Positions 13,408 to 21,715 of a stretch of 32,839 nucleotides of DNA are shown here, one piece after another. The position numbers and the translations under genes were made by a program. Below the pieces are notes generated by a model. The model did no database searches. It was not told where the DNA came from and saw only the letters and a list, made by a program, of their open reading frames with translations. Source of the DNA: a virus. Where the stretch lies: positions 1-32,839 of IMG/VR virus record IMGVR_UViG_3300044628_000720; one strand, 5' to 3'. The stretch's first letter is position 1, and each line of letters opens with the position of its first letter.

Positions 13408-14364
13408 TTATTGGTAAAGAGGAAGAAAATATCCAGTGCCATTGATTGTAATCGTCAACCAATCTACAACAGTGGTTGCGTCTGTAGGCGCATTTGTTGT
13501 TGCATTAGCGCAAGAAATGGATAGTTCGCCAATAGATTCAGCCCCGCTACCTATTGCTATCCCGCCGTAATTAGCCTTTGCAAAAGGTCCAATGGATATG
13601 GATGCCAAACCTCCAATGTCATTTGGAGATGCTTCCGCAGTTTGACCAATAGCAACACCGTTGTTGTAAGATTTTGAACTGTAACCAATACTGACGGATT
13701 TTATGTCTGTTGCAACGCCTGCCCCTATAGCAACGCTGTCAATTGTCCCGCTTGGATTTCGCCCAAACAATGTGTTGTTATTTGGCCTCCACACCTCAGC
13801 ATTGGCGTCCCATTGCAACAATTCGTTATTTGTTGGCTCAAAAGGATGAGCCAATGAAAAGCCTCCAATTTCACTCGTGAAACTTGGCATCCATTGGTCA
13901 TTTAACCAAGTGAGGCTCATTCGGTCATCTGGAGGGGAATCCAAAATTGGACGTCCTTGCAGCGATGTCGCATTTGCACCCTCGCCACCAGAGCCTGCAA
14001 CGATTGCGCGGATGGAGATCAACTCACCGTCCACGGGAGCCTCCACAAACGTGATGGTCCCGCCTGCGGTGGACGAGATCGAATACTTGCTGGGCGGCTG
14101 GTCGATGCCGCCAACGCTCACGATGTACCCGCCGTCTGCCGTTCCGTTGTATCCCGAAAACGTGAACGCTACGGTAGTCCCGTCGCCCGTATGCTCGGTC
14201 ACCGTCGTGCCTGCGGCCACGGGTCCGTTGAGCAGCATGACGCCGCCGTCGCCGCCTAGGTAAAGCTCGCCGTCTGCTGTGTTGACGGCGAGTTCGCCAA
14301 GTTGAAGCGACGCCGGATTGCCCGGCGCGCCGCTCCTGCGTTTTGGGATAATCGGGAAGGCCAT
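13408..14364 (-). CDS. Tail fibre with YadA-head-like repeats, 318 aa
   Basis: The N-terminus MAFPIIPKRRS...LQLGELAVNT is shared with the next fibre and marks the virion-attachment part. Residues 205-275 carry five short repeats of the form V/I-A/S-I-G (211, 224, 237, 256, 269), mostly 13 residues apart, like the left-handed head repeats of YadA-type trimeric adhesins. The repeat-bearing half is markedly A+T-richer than neighbours (24 of 60 bases G+C at 13621-13680 against 34 of 60 at 14401-14460), suggesting exchange. It likely forms a trimeric fibre for host binding. Confidence 0.7.
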   Translation of the reverse strand: MAFPIIPKRRSGAPGNPASLQLGELAVNTADGELYLGGDGGVMLLNGPVAAGTTVTEHTGDGTTVAFTFSGYNGTADGGYIVSVGGIDQPPSKYSISSTAGGTITFVEAPVDGELISIRAIVAGSGGEGANATSLQGRPILDSPPDDRMSLTWLNDQWMPSFTSEIGGFSLAHPFEPTNNELLQWDANAEVWRPNNNTLFGRNPSGTIDSVAIGAGVATDIKSVSIGYSSKSYNNGVAIGQTAEASPNDIGGLASISIGPFAKANYGGIAIGSGAESIGELSISCANATTNAPTDATTVVDWLTITINGTGYFLPLYQ

Positions 14365-14366
14365 GC

Positions 14367-15317
14367 TTAGTAAGTGCCTGCGGAAGCTACGGTAGCGGTG
14401 CCGTCAGATGCGATGTTGATGGAGTCAGACGATTTGACGCCACCCACGATCGTGGACGTGCCAGGGATGACTTTTGCAGCGCCTGCGGAGGAAACGTAGA
14501 GCCCGTTGGACGTGTCAGCGTCCACGCTGATGACACCAAGCTGCGTCGTGCTCGCCACGTTGAGCTGTGCGTCGGACACTTTGCCGTTTGAGTCGAGCTT
14601 AACGACCTTGCCCGGCGTCGCGGTCAACACAGCGTCAGCGGTCGCGACTGCGGAAACGTCGGCTGCGGTCAGCGTGACATCTCCGTTGGTGGGAGTCTTG
14701 CTGTTAACGGTGATGATCTCGTTCCGCGCACCGTGGATTAGATCCCACTTCGGATTTGTCGTCGCCCCGTTCCACGCGATGATGTCTCCAGCGAGCACCT
14801 GCGTGATGTTGTTGCCAAGCCCGCCAACGGTCCCAGAGTTTGCGGCCACATAATAATCGCCCTTCGCTGGCGCAACCCCGTCCACAGTTGTAGCGGTGAT
14901 GACCGGCGAGCTGTTGACCGTCCAGGCTCCTTTGTAAGTCAAGGCACCAACCGAAGCGGCAGGAAGAAACCCCGACGGGATTTTGCCATCCGAGCCGGTC
15001 AGCGGGATCTTGTTTTCCGCGCCCGCTGTCTGCGTCGCGTCCACAATCTGGCTGTATTTCAGCCCGGAGATTTGCGCCTCTGCGATGATCCCCCCGCTTG
15101 TAAGTTTTACGACCTTGCCAGCGGTCGCAGTCTCAACCGCGTCGGTGGACAGGATGCGATCCCAGCCGACTTCAACCACCTCGTCGCCGTTAGCCTTGAG
15201 GAAGGTTTTCTTGGACTGCGTGTTGACGGCCAACTCACCGAGGAGCAAATCGCTTGCTCCGGGAGGAGTTGCACTGCCTGCGGTGGAATTGCGTTTTGGT
15301 TGGATTGGAAATGCCAT
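14367..15317 (-). CDS. Tail fibre protein, 316 aa
   Basis: The N-terminus (MAFPIQPKRNS...LLLGELAVNT) matches that of the following fibre, so the two are paralogous at the attachment end. The body has repeated beta motifs such as GKVVKLTSGG (67-76) and GKVVKLDSNG, plus AYKGAW-like LTYKGAW segments often seen in phage fibres. It ends TVASAGTY, close to the TFTAGTY end of the collagen-like protein. A fibre or baseplate-fibre role is likely. Confidence 0.7.
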   Translation of the reverse strand: MAFPIQPKRNSTAGSATPPGASDLLLGELAVNTQSKKTFLKANGDEVVEVGWDRILSTDAVETATAGKVVKLTSGGIIAEAQISGLKYSQIVDATQTAGAENKIPLTGSDGKIPSGFLPAASVGALTYKGAWTVNSSPVITATTVDGVAPAKGDYYVAANSGTVGGLGNNITQVLAGDIIAWNGATTNPKWDLIHGARNEIITVNSKTPTNGDVTLTAADVSAVATADAVLTATPGKVVKLDSNGKVSDAQLNVASTTQLGVISVDADTSNGLYVSSAGAAKVIPGTSTIVGGVKSSDSINIASDGTATVASAGTY

Positions 15318-15326
15318 GGTCGTGAA

Positions 15327-15608
15327 TTAGTAGGTGCCTGCGGTAAAAGTGACTGGCACCCAACTGGTGCCGTTGAATTGAAAAATTTGGTTGGCGGTCG
15401 GATCGGTGCCGGAAACCGGCTGGCCTTGAATGCCGACGACGGTCGCCACTGTCTCAGTCTCGCCAGCCGCCAGCGAGAGATCGCCGCTAATGCTGGTAAA
15501 GTCCCCAGGCGGGCCTTGCGGGCCTTGTGGCCCTGGCTGACCCTGCACCCCGGGAGCGCCTGTCAAAAGGGTGACCACCAGCGGGCCACATGAAGAGTTG
15601 CAGCTCAT
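15327..15608 (-). CDS. Small collagen-like tail protein, 93 aa
   Basis: Seven Gly-X-Y triplets run from G17 to G35 (GAPGVQGQPGPQGPQGPPG), flanked by a Cys-containing N-terminus (C3, C7) and a beta-rich C-terminal half. Collagen-like stretches in phage proteins usually trimerise fibres. The C-terminus TFTAGTY resembles the end of the neighbouring fibre. It probably forms a short trimeric spacer or fibre part. Confidence 0.7.
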   Translation of the reverse strand: MSCNSSCGPLVVTLLTGAPGVQGQPGPQGPQGPPGDFTSISGDLSLAAGETETVATVVGIQGQPVSGTDPTANQIFQFNGTSWVPVTFTAGTY

Positions 15609-15610
15609 GG

Positions 15611-15931
15611 TTAAGAGATTGTCACGCGGGCCTCAATGAGTCGCTCGTCCCAGTTATCGGGACGCTGCACGTTGACGACCAACTGCGCACCAAACTGCAC
15701 GGCCAGCGCGGCGGTTTGCGTCTGAGTCAGCCGCAGGGAAACTGTTTCCGCGTCAGGACGCACAACGGTCGGCGTTGTCAGCGATGCGCCTGCCGAGGTT
15801 TTGAAAGTCGGTGTCACCGTCCAGTCGGTTAAGTCAGCGTAGGGACTGCAAAGCCCGTTTTCCTGAAGCTGAAACGAAAAATCCCAGTCAGCGCCACGCT
15901 GTATCGTCGAGGATGTCTGGATGGCGACCAT
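15611..15931 (-). CDS. Unknown 106-aa tail-associated protein
   Basis: I chose the ATG at 15931 (MVAIQTSSTIQRGADWDFSF), five bases after the preceding stop. The pattern of an N-terminal RGADWDFSFQL followed by YADLTDWTVTPTFK resembles small beta-sandwich proteins found beside phage fibre genes. It lies between the Cys-rich protein and the collagen-like fibre. A structural role at the tail tip is likely but unproven. Confidence 0.6.
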   Translation of the reverse strand: MVAIQTSSTIQRGADWDFSFQLQENGLCSPYADLTDWTVTPTFKTSAGASLTTPTVVRPDAETVSLRLTQTQTAALAVQFGAQLVVNVQRPDNWDERLIEARVTIS

Positions 15932-15936
15932 TATAT

Positions 15937-16164
15937 CTAAGAGCGGCGGGACAAGTAATTCGCGGCCGAGTCGCAGCATCCGCTCACCTGTTGCGCGCCC
16001 TCTGGCCACGCTTTGGCTGCTACCTCATCGGATTTGCTTTGGAGCTTGCCTAGCGGGCACCGTGGAGCCTCCGCGAGTATCTCAAAGCGAGCCGTGCAGG
16101 TCGCTTGTTGCTCGCAAGCTAAGCAGGTTTTGAGCCGCTTGTCCAGAATCCAGCGCGGAATCAT
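15937..16164 (-). CDS. Small cysteine-rich protein, 75 aa
   Basis: Cysteines lie at 14, 17, 23 and 36 (CX2CX5CX12C) and a CC pair at 63-64. The first four could bind a metal ion such as zinc or an Fe-S cluster. The ATG overlaps the stop of the 431-aa tail protein (ATGA). Similar small Cys-rich proteins with CPLGK occur next to tail genes of other phages, with no established function. Confidence 0.6.
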   Translation of the reverse strand: MIPRWILDKRLKTCLACEQQATCTARFEILAEAPRCPLGKLQSKSDEVAAKAWPEGAQQVSGCCDSAANYLSRRS

Positions 16165-17456
16165 GCCATGGACACGGTTGCAGACAGCGTGATTGTAAAG
16201 CTGTTTGTTAGCGTGTTGCCCTCGGGGTCCGTGTACGTGTCCTCAATCACGGTTTGGTTACCGTCCACAAAATTGTCAACGCCAAGCACGATGGTTTTGA
16301 CGTCCTGCCCAGCCTCGCCGGTCGTGGAAAGGCTAAAAGATGCCCCATTAACTCCTGAAAATCGCTGCGTTAGCCAATCGCGAGTGTTGCGGTGGAATCT
16401 GCTGTAAGCGTCGCCAAAATCGTAAAGCAACGGCCTTGCCACGATGTTGTTAGCAACGCCATTTAGAGGACTGCCCCACCGAAATATGAGAGCTTCACTT
16501 TCTGTTTCTTGCCCTTCGGGGGTGTAGTCGTAAGTTGGCGTTGATGAATCGTCTACGGGAATGTTGCCGTAAACAAACGGCTTTTGATTATGTTGAGCCT
16601 CAAGCAATGTGTCGTAACGACCAGTTCCGCCATAGCCAATGTTGTACCAAAGCTCTCGAGGGTCGTTTTCAGGCTCGTAAACGTAGGGGGCAGTTACCAA
16701 AGAGCTCCACGTCTGGCCGTTAAACATCAAGCCGCTGCCCGCGATGAAAGCAAAAATACCGTCGATGTAGTCCGCTGCATCTTCGATGAAATAGTCAGCG
16801 GTTGGAATCATTACCGTACCCGCCAAAACAAGTTCGCCATCGGCAAGCCCCCCAGACTCTAAATATGGGGCAGAATTTGGCGTCCAAAAGTACGTGCGGT
16901 CAGGTTTTGGAAAGCGTTGTTGTGAAACCACCCGCCACTGCGTATTTGCGCCAGTGCCCACGGTAGTGACTTGGTCGCCTGGGTAAACTCTGCTCAGCCC
17001 ATCAATAGGCGGATCAATGTTGATCGGGTCATCAATCCCAGCGTCTTCCGGCTGCGCGACGGTGTAATAACCACGCTGGACCAAGGTTTCGCCCGCGTAC
17101 CCGCCAGAAGCTAAAATTGGCAACGTGTTGACGATCCACGGGCCGCGATTTTCAAAGTTTAGCAACGACGGAGCAATAACTGGCAACTGGCCTGTCGGAA
17201 TGTTTCCAGACGTGCCGCCGGTGCTGCCGGGAAAAATGCCGAACTCTTGGAACATTTTTTCGAAACCATATGGCACTCCGCACGTTTCCTCTTTAACCGT
17301 TAGCTCATCAACAAAATCGCCCTGCAATACTCTGCCCTCAATCGTCCAATTTACAGGCACGCCAAATTCGCCGCTAAATGGCGAAAACTGCCCAGATCCG
17401 CTGATAAGCACGCTAATGTTGATTCGCGCGCGTTTGTTAAACGTGTTAAGCGACAT
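16161..17456 (-). CDS. Tail structural protein, 431 aa
   Basis: The ATG at 17456 (MSLNTFNKRARINISVLISG) lies one base after the preceding stop; an extension upstream would overlap that gene. The protein is rich in Gly, Thr, Tyr and Pro and ends in beta-rich sequence (EGNTLTNSFTITLSATVSMA). Its place after the tape measure and before the fibres suggests a minor tail or baseplate protein. It has no motif I can name. It looks somewhat A+T-richer than the head genes. Confidence 0.6.
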   Translation of the reverse strand: MSLNTFNKRARINISVLISGSGQFSPFSGEFGVPVNWTIEGRVLQGDFVDELTVKEETCGVPYGFEKMFQEFGIFPGSTGGTSGNIPTGQLPVIAPSLLNFENRGPWIVNTLPILASGGYAGETLVQRGYYTVAQPEDAGIDDPINIDPPIDGLSRVYPGDQVTTVGTGANTQWRVVSQQRFPKPDRTYFWTPNSAPYLESGGLADGELVLAGTVMIPTADYFIEDAADYIDGIFAFIAGSGLMFNGQTWSSLVTAPYVYEPENDPRELWYNIGYGGTGRYDTLLEAQHNQKPFVYGNIPVDDSSTPTYDYTPEGQETESEALIFRWGSPLNGVANNIVARPLLYDFGDAYSRFHRNTRDWLTQRFSGVNGASFSLSTTGEAGQDVKTIVLGVDNFVDGNQTVIEDTYTDPEGNTLTNSFTITLSATVSMA

Positions 17457-17457
17457 A

Positions 17458-18000
17458 TTACGCCAACGAGCACGGACTTGGGAATGGCTGCTGGCACACG
17501 TTTCTGATCTCCGTAATTGCTTCGGCTTCAGTGTCCACAATCACCGTGGCGATGAGGTTATACTGAGTGGTGTCCGTATTTTCCATCAGGTTGCTTTCGA
17601 CCGAAAAACTGATTCCCGTTGGTAGCAGCGTCTCAGTGTCAAAAATGATTTTGCTATAGACGAAGCAGTTTGCGCTCACCTCCATGACTAACGGCGGGTC
17701 GTTGTCTGGAAACATGCCAGTCGGGAGCCTTTGCCAAATCAGCCCCCAAGCAACCTGCACCTTTAAGCCCTGCTCATCGGATGCGTCTGTCACCTCAAAC
17801 GGACACGGAATTGTTGAGCCTCCACCGCCGCCGGTTGATGCGCGCTGAGGCGGAGTGATAACGATGGATGTGCCGCCCGAGGACTCTTTGAGCAAGTACC
17901 CAACGCCTGGGCGAAGGCGCACCTGTTTGATGGCAGCGTTCAGCCGCTGAATGTGCTCGGCGAGGATCGCCATGCCTGCTTTGACGTCGGGAAGATCCAT
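17458..18000 (-). CDS. Unknown 180-aa tail-region protein
   Basis: Residues 1-30 are helical (DVKAGMAILAEHIQRLNAAIKQV), followed by beta sequence and a glycine-rich linker at about residues 57-61 (ASTGGGGGS). The C-terminal half is beta-rich. The same N-helix plus Gly-linker plan occurs in phage tail-tip proteins. The gene is tightly packed between two other tail genes. Confidence 0.6.
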   Translation of the reverse strand: MDLPDVKAGMAILAEHIQRLNAAIKQVRLRPGVGYLLKESSGGTSIVITPPQRASTGGGGGSTIPCPFEVTDASDEQGLKVQVAWGLIWQRLPTGMFPDNDPPLVMEVSANCFVYSKIIFDTETLLPTGISFSVESNLMENTDTTQYNLIATVIVDTEAEAITEIRNVCQQPFPSPCSLA

Positions 18001-18003
18001 TTT

Positions 18004-18666
18004 TTAGGGTCCGTAAATGTAGCTATCCCATTTGCCTGGCTTCGATGTCAGCCATTCCCTGCTCACTCGAAAGGTGCTGCCCTCCTGCACACAGGTTGCG
18101 CCGGTGAACAAAAAGTTGACTTGGTTGGAAAACGTAAACGGACAACCTGAGATGTCGTTTGAAGCGTAGCCCACCCCTCCCAAATTTGGAGGAACAACAA
18201 ACACTTTTTGATGTCTCACGACTATTCTGGGAGTCAAATAATCCACCTCGCCGCGATTAAACCGCAGCAAAAGCTGCTGGACGTAGTTGTTTGAAGAGTT
18301 GGCTGGAAACCCACTTGGATAAGTGTCTGTGCCGGGTTCTTTTCCAGCTTTCCATGCTGTCCACTGACCCATTTCTTGAGCACTTATTCCTGCACGGAAA
18401 AGAAGAAAAGTCTCGATTGGCTCAGTGATGGTTGAAATATCCAAACTCCAAATGTCTGGGTAAACCTGCCCACCGCCACCGCCGCCGGGATCAGGAACCT
18501 CTTCGGTAAAAGTCTCCGTGAGCGTATACACCCCGTCCTCCTGCGTGAGCGTGTAGCTTGTTGCGCCAGTGTCTGGCGTCATGCTGGCAAAGTCCTGATA
18601 CACATTGGTCAGGTATTTGTTCCCACGGGCATCCTTGCCCGTTTCCGTGCGAATTAGAGTGCTCAT
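18004..18666 (-). CDS. Unknown 220-aa tail-region protein
   Basis: The ATG at 18666 overlaps the tape measure stop (ATGA). A Pro/Gly linker (PDPGGGGGGQ, about 58-67) separates a beta-rich N-terminus from a larger C-terminal domain. As the first gene after the tape measure it may be a distal tail or minor tail protein, but no distal-tail motif is clear. Confidence 0.6.
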   Translation of the reverse strand: MSTLIRTETGKDARGNKYLTNVYQDFASMTPDTGATSYTLTQEDGVYTLTETFTEEVPDPGGGGGGQVYPDIWSLDISTITEPIETFLLFRAGISAQEMGQWTAWKAGKEPGTDTYPSGFPANSSNNYVQQLLLRFNRGEVDYLTPRIVVRHQKVFVVPPNLGGVGYASNDISGCPFTFSNQVNFLFTGATCVQEGSTFRVSREWLTSKPGKWDSYIYGP

Positions 18667-20339
18667 TGGTAAATTGCGCCAGTCGTTGAAGATGCGGGTT
18701 GCAGCTTGTTTAGTTTTTCAACCATTCGAGCGGTGTTATCTGCCGTGCGTTGCTGCGCCTGTAGCTGTTGACGCGCGACATCAACTCCGCTGATTCGTGA
18801 GCCTGTAATGTCTCCGCCGATCTTTGCCATGCTGGAAACGATTGCGCCGATTGGCTGGGCGACTGTATTTGTCGGCTTTGTCAGTTCCTGTTTTGTTACC
18901 TCAGGTGTTGCAAATTTCTTGCGAATCTCGTCAGCGGTTTGCGTTGCGGTTTTGCGAGAGCGCGCCTCGATCTCCTCGTTACGCTTGCGGGCCTCGTCTG
19001 CCGCAACCTGCTCAGCTTGAGAAATGCCAAGCGTTGCGCCTAGGTCTATGCCGCCACCGCCAGTAAACATCCCTTTGAGCGCCGCAGCCGCCTCCTTGCT
19101 GGCCTTTGCGCCTTGGTTGGCAAGCGCCAGTACCGTTTCGGGAGAGATGGCGCGTTGCAAAAAGTCTGAGCTATTCCGCAAAGATTGCAGCATTGACGCT
19201 GCGCCCTTTTGCAGGATGCCAACAAACGATGTCGCAGCCGCCTCCATCCCGGTGCGCATCTGCGCGATAATTGATGGGATGTCCAAATACTCTTTGAATT
19301 TTGTAAATGCCGCAGAAATTGATGCCGTAGCGCCAGTCAATAACGCGCGGAAATCTGCGGCTGCAATCGTCAGTCCGTTTTTAATGTAGGCGATGGCGTC
19401 GCCTGACATGATCGCCTCAGCAATGGCGGCAGCACCTGCGCCAAGCTGCATTCCCACACCAGCGAGGTCCATGTTTACGAGCGACTCCACCAGCTTTGCC
19501 AACGGTTCCAGCGCGGGAGAAAACTGCCGAATGGCTGCGGCCAGATTCATGCCGCCGGTCGAACTGGCCTCCATGATTTTAAGGACAGTGGGAGCCACGC
19601 CTGCAGCAATCCCCGTAAACAGCCCTTGCAGCTTGCCTTTCACGGCAACGGCCAAGCTGTTGAGCGACGAGCCTTGCGCGCCCATCACTTGCATGATCCG
19701 CGCAAACACTCCCGCGTTTGCCTGCATGATCTGCGCCTGTGAACCCATCGCAGCGGCTGCGCTGTTGAGATTCTTGGGATTCAGCGCCGCGATCATTTTT
19801 ACCCCTTCCTCGCCAAACGCAGCCACGGCAGCGTGCGCTTGCTTTGTAGGGTGTTCAATTTTGCGGATAGCCTCAGCAACCAAAACCATGCGTTGAGCCA
19901 CGCTAAGCTTGGCAAGGTTGTCCATTTTGAGCCCAGCATCCTTAAGAATGCCAACGAGCGGGCCAGTGTTGTTTGCAGCGTCTCTTAGTCCCTGGTTAAA
20001 CTTTTGCGTGCTCGGAGCAACTTCGTCAGCTTTTCCTCCAACCTCTTCCAGGCTGCGCCCAAGGATGCCGATACTTTTGACGGCCAATCCCACGTAATGG
20101 CTGGTGTCCACCATCACAGCGCCAATTTCAATCGTTGACTGCACTCCCTTGTACACACTTACGGCCAACGCACCCAACGTCGCAGCAAGCCCCACAGCGG
20201 CCACTTGTAGCCGTGCCATGCCGTTGCCCTCGTCCACCTTGCCGGACTCATTGCGGAGGCTATTGAGTCCCTGCTTGGCAAGGTCCATGCCCGCGAGGAA
20301 CCCGCGAACGTCCAGTGCTAGTTGTGCGGTTGCGCTCAT
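18663..20339 (-). CDS. Tail tape measure protein, 558 aa
   Basis: This protein sets tail length and is ejected during infection. The ATG at 20339 (MSATAQLALDVRGFLAGMD) overlaps the preceding stop; the upstream extension in the same frame is a shadow. The sequence is Ala-rich and helical throughout, with hydrophobic stretches (for example 60-80, AVGLAATLGALAVSVYKGVQ) and a coiled-coil end, as in other tape measures. It is preceded by a frameshifting chaperone pair, as in lambda, with one 267-aa gene in between. At 558 residues the tail would be shorter than lambda's, whose tape measure is 853 aa. Confidence 0.8.
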   Translation of the reverse strand: MSATAQLALDVRGFLAGMDLAKQGLNSLRNESGKVDEGNGMARLQVAAVGLAATLGALAVSVYKGVQSTIEIGAVMVDTSHYVGLAVKSIGILGRSLEEVGGKADEVAPSTQKFNQGLRDAANNTGPLVGILKDAGLKMDNLAKLSVAQRMVLVAEAIRKIEHPTKQAHAAVAAFGEEGVKMIAALNPKNLNSAAAAMGSQAQIMQANAGVFARIMQVMGAQGSSLNSLAVAVKGKLQGLFTGIAAGVAPTVLKIMEASSTGGMNLAAAIRQFSPALEPLAKLVESLVNMDLAGVGMQLGAGAAAIAEAIMSGDAIAYIKNGLTIAAADFRALLTGATASISAAFTKFKEYLDIPSIIAQMRTGMEAAATSFVGILQKGAASMLQSLRNSSDFLQRAISPETVLALANQGAKASKEAAAALKGMFTGGGGIDLGATLGISQAEQVAADEARKRNEEIEARSRKTATQTADEIRKKFATPEVTKQELTKPTNTVAQPIGAIVSSMAKIGGDITGSRISGVDVARQQLQAQQRTADNTARMVEKLNKLQPASSTTGAIYQ

Positions 20340-21139
20340 TTGTCGATAACCTCCTGCATTGCTTTCTCTGCGGCTTTGGCAGCGCGGCGCTCCATGCGTT
20401 TTGCCACGATCTCGCCCGCCGCGTTGATGCGCCGCTGCATCCCAGGAATGCCGCCGGCGTAGTTGACCTGGTTGGCTGCGCGGATGTCTAGGCGCGACGA
20501 CGTGCGCTCGACGGCCACGGTGCCGCGTCCACCTTTGCCGGATACCCAACTCGGTGATGGCACCTTAAAGCGAGCCGCTGCCGCGTTCCAACCGCTCAAA
20601 AGATAGCCAACGCGCGCGTGTAACTGCTTGTGGATGTTTTCCAGTCCCGTCGTGTCGATCTCCATTTTGACGCGGCCTACGAACCGCCCGTTGCGACGTT
20701 GCCGCTCGTACCAACTCATGGGGTCGTTGTCGGCTGCACTTAGGATCTCCTTTTTTGCCCGCTGCACCGCAGCACGGCCAAGCGTGCGAGCGGTTGCGCC
20801 GCTTGTCACACGGGCAATCTGACGAGCGACTTTGCGACTGGCGCGGGCAGTCAGCTTGCCTCCTACAACCGTGGACGCTACGCCTTTTGCTGCGACAACA
20901 AACGCGCGCCCGAGGTCCACATTGATTGCGGCTTTGCCTCGGCTCAAATCCACCGATCCGACAACCCGCGCACCTTTGGCTGGCGGGGTCAGCCCCTGCA
21001 CCGTGGTCAGGTACTCTGCGAATGAAAGCGCCATGAGTTCGGGCAACGCAAGCCCGCCGGTTGCTACGCCCTCGGCAATTCGTGCCAAGGTAGCCGCACC
21101 CCATTCAGCCTGCGCTTCATTCAGTTTCAGGGAGATCAT
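20336..21139 (-). CDS. Unknown basic 267-aa protein before the tape measure
   Basis: I chose the ATG at 21139 (MISLKLNEAQAEWG), which overlaps the frameshifted chaperone ORF by 23 nt. The middle is strongly basic and Ala-rich (LTARASRKVARQIARVTSG), and the C-terminus is a basic helix (KRMERRAAKAAEKAMQEVI). A central part (NIHKQLHARVGYLLSGW, then AAARFKVPSPSWV) looks like a small folded domain. The location between chaperone and tape measure suggests a tail assembly or minor tail role. Confidence 0.6.
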   Translation of the reverse strand: MISLKLNEAQAEWGAATLARIAEGVATGGLALPELMALSFAEYLTTVQGLTPPAKGARVVGSVDLSRGKAAINVDLGRAFVVAAKGVASTVVGGKLTARASRKVARQIARVTSGATARTLGRAAVQRAKKEILSAADNDPMSWYERQRRNGRFVGRVKMEIDTTGLENIHKQLHARVGYLLSGWNAAAARFKVPSPSWVSGKGGRGTVAVERTSSRLDIRAANQVNYAGGIPGMQRRINAAGEIVAKRMERRAAKAAEKAMQEVIDK

Positions 21140-21715
21140 TTTCGCAAAATGCCAACAGCCTAGAGAGCTGCTCGGTCGGTGCCGGTCCTTGTCGCACGGT
21201 CCACGCACCGGCTGCCCAGAGTGCCGCGTGGTAATACGCCAGCGCGCGATGCATGGGAAGGTCTAGGATTGCGTCTTCGGTCCATCCTGTTTTATCGGCC
21301 AACGTGAGTATCAAAGCGGCTTCCCACGTCGGCCCTACGAGTTTCCCGGCGCGTCTTTATCCTCTCCTCCTGGGCGCGGGACAACCTCCACGGCCTGCGA
21401 TTTGATTTCGGCGGCCACGCGGTTGATCTCGGCCACCAACTGCGGCAGTGCGGCCAGCGGCAAAGAGTCGGCAAAGTCGTGGATTGCGTCCCACGCAGTG
21501 CCTGCGTCAATGGCCTTGCGCACCACCGGCACCGGCTGCGACCGCTCCCACGCGAGCGCGAGGATTTGCTCCTCGATTTGCAGCGGCGTCAGTTCCGCGC
21601 CTTCCGTTTCCGTGAAAAGCGTCAACCCAAGTGCCATGCAGTTCAACCTGCTGCGCAGCGAAAACGGACGCAGCTTGATGCCCTCAATTTCAATCTGTCC
21701 GGCAAGGAAGCTCAT
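21117..21715 (-). CDS. Frameshifted tail assembly chaperone (gpGT-like fusion, about 199 aa)
   Basis: A -1 slip at GGGAAAC (21347-21341) moves ribosomes from the 126-aa frame into the open frame that ends at 21117. The fusion reads about 125 residues of the first frame, then LVGPTWEAALILTLADKTGW and onward for 74 codons. The downstream frame has no strong start of its own (TTG at 21314), which supports the fusion. This mirrors the G/GT pair of lambda and many siphoviruses, where both forms bind the tape measure during tail assembly. Slip efficiency is unknown. Confidence 0.75.
21335..21715 (-). CDS. Tail assembly chaperone (gpG-like, unshifted form)
   Basis: This 126-aa protein overlaps the preceding gene by 4 nt and ends at TAG 21335-21337. 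It is a compact helical/beta protein beginning FLAGQIEIEGIKLRPFSLRSRL, a style shared by small tail chaperones. Its final codons contain the slippery site used to make the longer fusion. Its position upstream of the tape measure supports the role. Confidence 0.7.
   Translation of the reverse strand: MSFLAGQIEIEGIKLRPFSLRSRLNCMALGLTLFTETEGAELTPLQIEEQILALAWERSQPVPVVRKAIDAGTAWDAIHDFADSLPLAALPQLVAEINRVAAEIKSQAVEVVPRPGGEDKDAPGNS
21341..21347 (-). promoter_or_regulatory. -1 programmed frameshift slippery site G-GGA-AAC
   Basis: The heptamer GGGAAAC is in the correct zero frame (G GGA AAC), three codons before the stop, counting the stop. It differs from the lambda site GGGAAAG only in the last base. 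A purine-rich GGAGGAGAGG lies 13 nt upstream, at a distance where an internal Shine-Dalgarno-like sequence can stimulate -1 slipping. Confidence 0.75.

Noticed and set aside
11923-15608. Diversity-generating retroelement acting on the fibre genes
   Set aside because: The similar fibre ends suggested variable repeats, but there is no reverse transcriptase gene and no adenine-biased template repeat.
20339-20549. Arg-rich N-terminal extension of the tape measure frame
   Set aside because: The sequence is an out-of-frame reading of the preceding gene. The ATG at 20339 overlaps the preceding stop and begins normal protein sequence.
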